64,000 bases of DNA from Sipunculus nudus. Its lineage: Eukaryota; Annelida; Sipuncula; Golfingiida; Sipunculidae. Below the pieces are notes generated by a model. That model ran no database searches. It was not told where the DNA came from and saw nothing but the letters and a program-made list of their open reading frames with translations. The stretch is taken from NCBI GenBank assembly GCA_026874595.1, contig CM049307.1, positions 2,627,579 through 2,691,578 on the forward strand. The letters run 5' to 3'. Shown here piece after piece: positions 60,190 to 64,000 of this stretch. Within the stretch, counting starts at the first letter, position 1, and every line of letters begins with the position of its first letter. The position numbers and the translations under genes are program-made.

Positions 60190-63100
60190 CCTGATATGTG
60201 GACAAACAAAATCCACAAAGGAAAAAACTTACGACCTCCAGTGGCGACCGGACTATTACGGGACAAAGCAGTGACGAATGAGCAGAATTTCACAGATTTT
60301 ACTGGTGATATGACTTACTCAATACTAGACAAAGAAATGAAAATGAAGTGGGCAAGCAAAATCCACAAAGGAAACTTACGACCTAAAACAAGGTTGAGTC
60401 CAGTGGCGACCGGACTATTACGGGACAAAGCAGTGACGAATGAGCAGAATTTCACAGATTTTACTGGTGATATGACTTACTCAATACAAGACAAAGAAAT
60501 GAAAATGAAGTGGGCAAGCAAAATCCACAAAGGAAACTTACGACCTAAAACAAGGTTGAGTCCAGTGGCGACCGGACTTTTACGGGACAAAGCAGTGACG
60601 AATGAGCAGAATTTCACAGATTTTACTGTTGATATGACTTACTCAATACTAGACAAAGAAATGAAAATGAAGTGGGCAAGCAAAATCCACAAAGGAAACT
60701 TACGACCTAAAACAAGGTTGAGTCCAGTGGCGACCGGACTTTTACGGGACAAAGCAGTGACGAATGAGCAGAATTTCACAGATTTTACTGGTGATATGAC
60801 TTACTCAATACTAGACAAAGAAATGAAAATGAAGTGGGCAAGCAAAATCCACAAAGGAAACTTACGACCTAAAACAAGGTTGAGTCCAGTGGCGACCGGA
60901 CTTTTACGGGACAAAGCAGTGACGAATGAGCAGAATTTCACAGATTTTACTGGTGATATGACTTACTCAATACTAGACAAAGAAATGAAAATGAAGTGGG
61001 CAAGCAAAATCCGCAAAGGAAACTTACGACCTAAAACAAGGTTGAGTCCAGTGGCGACCGGACTTTTACGGGACAAAGCAGTGACGAATGAGCAGAATTT
61101 CACAGATTTTACTGGTGATATGACTTACTCAATACTAGACAAAGAAATGAAAATGAAGTGGGCAAGCAAAATCCACAAAGGAAACTTACGACCTAAAACA
61201 AGGTTGAGTCCAGTGGCGACCGGACTTTTACGGGACAAAGCAGTGACGAATGAGCAGAATTTCACAGATTTTACTGGTGATATGACTTACTCAATACTAG
61301 ACAAAGAAATGAAAATGAAGTGGGCAAGCAATATCCACAAAGGAAACTTACGACCTAAAACAAGGTTGAGTCCAGTGGCGACCGGACTTTTACGGGACAA
61401 AGCAGTGACGAATGAGCAGAATTTCACAGATTTTACTGGTGATATGACTTACTCAATACTAGACAAAGAAATGAAAATGAAGTGGGCAAGCAAAATCCAA
61501 AAGGAAACTTACGACCTAAAACAAGGTTGAGTCCAGTGGCGACCGGACTTTTACGGGACAAAGCAGTGACGAATGAGCAGAATTTCACAGATTTTACTGG
61601 TGATATGACTTACTCAATACTAGACAAAGAAATGAAAATGAAGTGGGCTAGCAAAATCCACAAAGGAAACTTACGACCTAAAACAAGGTTGAGTCCAGTG
61701 GCGACCGGACTTTTACGGGACAAAGCAGTGACGAATGAGCAGAATTTCACAGATTTTACTGGTGATATGACTTACTCAATACTAGACAAAGAAATGAAAA
61801 TGAAGTGGGCAAGCAAAATCCACAAAGGAAACTTACGACCTAAAACAAGGTTGAGTCCAGTGGCGACCGGACTTTTACGGGACAAAGCAGTGACGAATGA
61901 GCAGAATTTCACAGATTTTACTGGTGATATGACTTACTCAATACTAGACAAAGAAATGAAAATGAAGTGGGCAAGCCAAATCCACAAAGGAAACTTACGA
62001 CCTAAAACAAGGTTGAGTCCAGTGGCGACCGGACTTTTACGGGACAAAGCAGTGACGAATGAGCAGAATTTCACAGATTTTACTGGTGATATGACTTACT
62101 CAATACTAGACAAAGAAATGAAAATGAAGTGGGCAAGCAAAATCCACAAAGGAAACTTACGACCTAAAACAAGGTTGAGTCCAGTGGCGACCGGACTTTT
62201 ACGGGACAAAGCAGTGACGAATGAGCAGAATTTCACAGATTTTACTGGTGATATGACTTACTCAATACTAGAGAAAGAAATGAAAATGAAGTGGGCAAGC
62301 AAAATCCACAAAGGAAACTTACGACCTAAAACAAGGTTGAGTCCAGTGGCGACCGGACTTTTACGGGACAAAGCAGTGACGAATGAGCAGAATTTCACAG
62401 ATTTTACTGGTGATATGACTTACTCAATACTAGACAAAGAAATGAAAATGAAGTGGGTAAGCAAAATCCACAAAGGATACTTGCGACCTAAAACAAGGTT
62501 GAGTCCAGTTGCGACCGGACTTTTACGGGACAAAGCAGTGACGAATGAGCAGAATTTCACAGATTTTACTGGTGATATGACTTACTCAATACTAGACAAA
62601 GAAATGAAAATGAAGTGGGCAAGCAAAATCTACAAAGGAAACTTACGACCTAAAACAAGGTTGAGTCCAGTGGCGACCGGACTTTTACGGGACAAAGCAG
62701 TGACGAATGAGCAGAATTTCACAGATTTTACTGGTGATATGACTTACTCAATACTGGACAAAGAAATGAAAATGAAGTGGGCAAGCAAAATCCACAAAGG
62801 AAACTAACGACCTAAAACAAGGTTGAGTCCAGTGGCGACCGGACTTTTACGGGACAAAGCAGTGACGAATGAGCAGAATTTCACAGATTTTACTCGTGAT
62901 ATGACTTACTCATTACTAGACAAAGAAATGAAAATGAAGTGGGCAAGCAAAACCCACAAAGGAAACTTACGACCATAAAACAAGGTTGAGTCCAGTGGCG
63001 ACCGGACTTTTACGGGACAAAGCAGTGACGAATGAGCAGAATTTTACAGATTTTACTGGTGATATGACTTACTCAATACTGGACAAAGAAATGAAAATGA

Positions 63101-64000
63101 AGTGGGCAAGCAAAATCCACAAAGGAAACTTACGACCTAAAACAAGGTTGAGTCCAGTGGCGACCGGACTTTTACGGGACAAAGCAGTGACGAATGAGCA
63201 GAATTTCACAGATTTTACTGGTGATATGACTTACTCAATACTAGACAAAGAAATGAAAATGAAGTGGGCTAGCAAAATCCACAAAGGAAACTTACGACCT
63301 AAAACAAGGTTGAGTCCAGTGGCGACCAGACTTTTACGGGACAAAGCAGTGATGAATGAGCAGAATTTCACAGATTTTACTGGTGATATGACTTACTAAA
63401 TACTAGACAAAGAAATGAAAATGAGGTGGGCAAGCAAAATCCACAAAGGAAACTTACGACCTAAAACAAGGTTGAGTCCAGTGGCGACCGGACTTTTACG
63501 GGAGAAAGCAGTGACGAATGAGCAGAATTTCACAGATTTTACTGGTGATATGACTTACTCAATACTAGACAAAGAAATGAAAATGAAGTGGACAAGCAAA
63601 ATCCACAAAGGAAACTTACGACCTAAAACAAGGTTGAGTCCAGTGGCGACCGGACTTTTACGGGACAAAGCAGTGACGAATGAGCAGAATTTCACAGATT
63701 TTACTGGTGATATTATTTACTCTATACTAGACAAAGAAATCAAAAATGAAGTGGGCAAGCAAAATCCACATAGGAAACTTACGACCTAAAACAAGGTTGA
63801 GTCCAGTGGCGACCGGACTTTTACGGGACAAAGCAGTGACGAATGAGCAGAATTTCACAGATTTTACTGGTGATATGACTTACTCAATACTAGACAAAGA
63901 AATGAAAATGAAGTGGGTAAGCAAAATCCACAAAGGAAACTTACGACCTAAAACAAGGTTGAGTCCAGTGGCGACCGGACTTTTACGGGACAAAGCAGTG
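60190..64000 (+). repeat. 162-bp tandem array, about 23 copies, runs off window
   Basis: The unit includes GTGGCGACCGGACTTTTACG, GACGAATGAGCAGAATTTC and GAAATGAAAATGAAGTGGG. ACTGGTGATATG recurs every 162 bp (60301, 60463 and on). Copies are about 97-99% alike; the first, at 60190-60260, is shortened. One plus frame is open over most units (54 residues: KWASKIHKGNLRPKTRLSPV and so on). However, it is broken by a 1-bp deletion near 61499, TAA at 62805, an insertion near 62975, TAA at 63399 and shifts near 63740, and the frame has no ATG-led unique start. Differences between copies are mostly amino-acid-changing, as in neutral DNA. The unit length is in the nucleosome-repeat range typical of satellite DNA. 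I favour satellite over gene. Confidence 0.85.

Noticed and set aside
60148-62807. 460- and 441-codon repetitive protein genes
   Set aside because: The first frame opens at TTG without an ATG, units contain stops and frameshifts, and substitutions look neutral; satellite DNA is simpler.

Overview
This window looks like non-prokaryotic, AT-rich animal DNA. Coding density is very low. Long AT, G/C and A homopolymer or dinucleotide tracts, many minisatellites, LINE fragments, DNA transposons and LTR traces fill most of it. The LINE types, the mollusc-style dispersed repeat at 11.16-11.53 kb and the lineage-type expansion of TIR receptors suggest a lophotrochozoan, probably a mollusc. That placement is inference; nothing in the window fixes the species.

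The only clearly intact genes are three paralogous, same-strand, single-exon genes at 15.1-16.8, 23.5-25.2 and 48.6-50.3 kb. Each encodes a type I membrane receptor of about 545-560 residues. The order is signal peptide, an unrecognised cysteine-containing N-terminal domain, a Frizzled-type cysteine-rich domain of ROR/MuSK flavour, one sushi (CCP) domain, one transmembrane helix and a cytoplasmic TIR domain. A fourth copy at 52.5-53.9 kb is a pseudogene. It is split by a solo LTR with a 5-bp target duplication, has an internal deletion, and lacks the transmembrane and TIR parts. The first two genes also share flanking DNA, so the array grew by segmental duplication. Patchy near-identity between copies points to gene conversion.

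Layout: 0-5.9 kb has no gene and includes a 1.2-kb pyrimidine tract. 5.9-8.1 kb is a TTAA-flanked inverted-repeat element packed with CGACAC motifs. 11.2-14.4 kb is a nested repeat complex (inverted repeat, three 30-bp arrays, a LINE tail). 15.1-27.7 kb holds receptor genes 1 and 2, with a reverse-transcriptase relic, a 450-bp tandem duplication and a pogo/Tigger-like transposon between them. 26.1-30.8 kb carries 24-, 29- and 62-bp arrays. 32.0-35.2 kb is a decayed minus-strand LINE with recognisable EN and RT parts. 35.8-40.6 kb holds two pieces of an OTU-protease-like ORF, separated by a 3.6-kb inverted-repeat element, with Ser where the catalytic Cys is expected. 43.0-43.5 kb is LTR-like and 44.9-45.2 kb is a 39-bp array. 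48.6-53.9 kb holds receptor 3 and pseudogene 4. 53.9-55.9 kb is a decayed L1-like LINE. 55.9-60.2 kb is a large imperfect palindrome. From about 60.2 kb to the window edge lies a 162-bp satellite-like array that happens to be open in one frame.

How the genes work together: the three receptors would sit on the cell surface. Fz-CRD and CCP modules would bind ligand outside, and TIR-TIR contacts inside would recruit adaptors of the MyD88 type. This is inferred from domain families; no ligand or adaptor can be read from the sequence.
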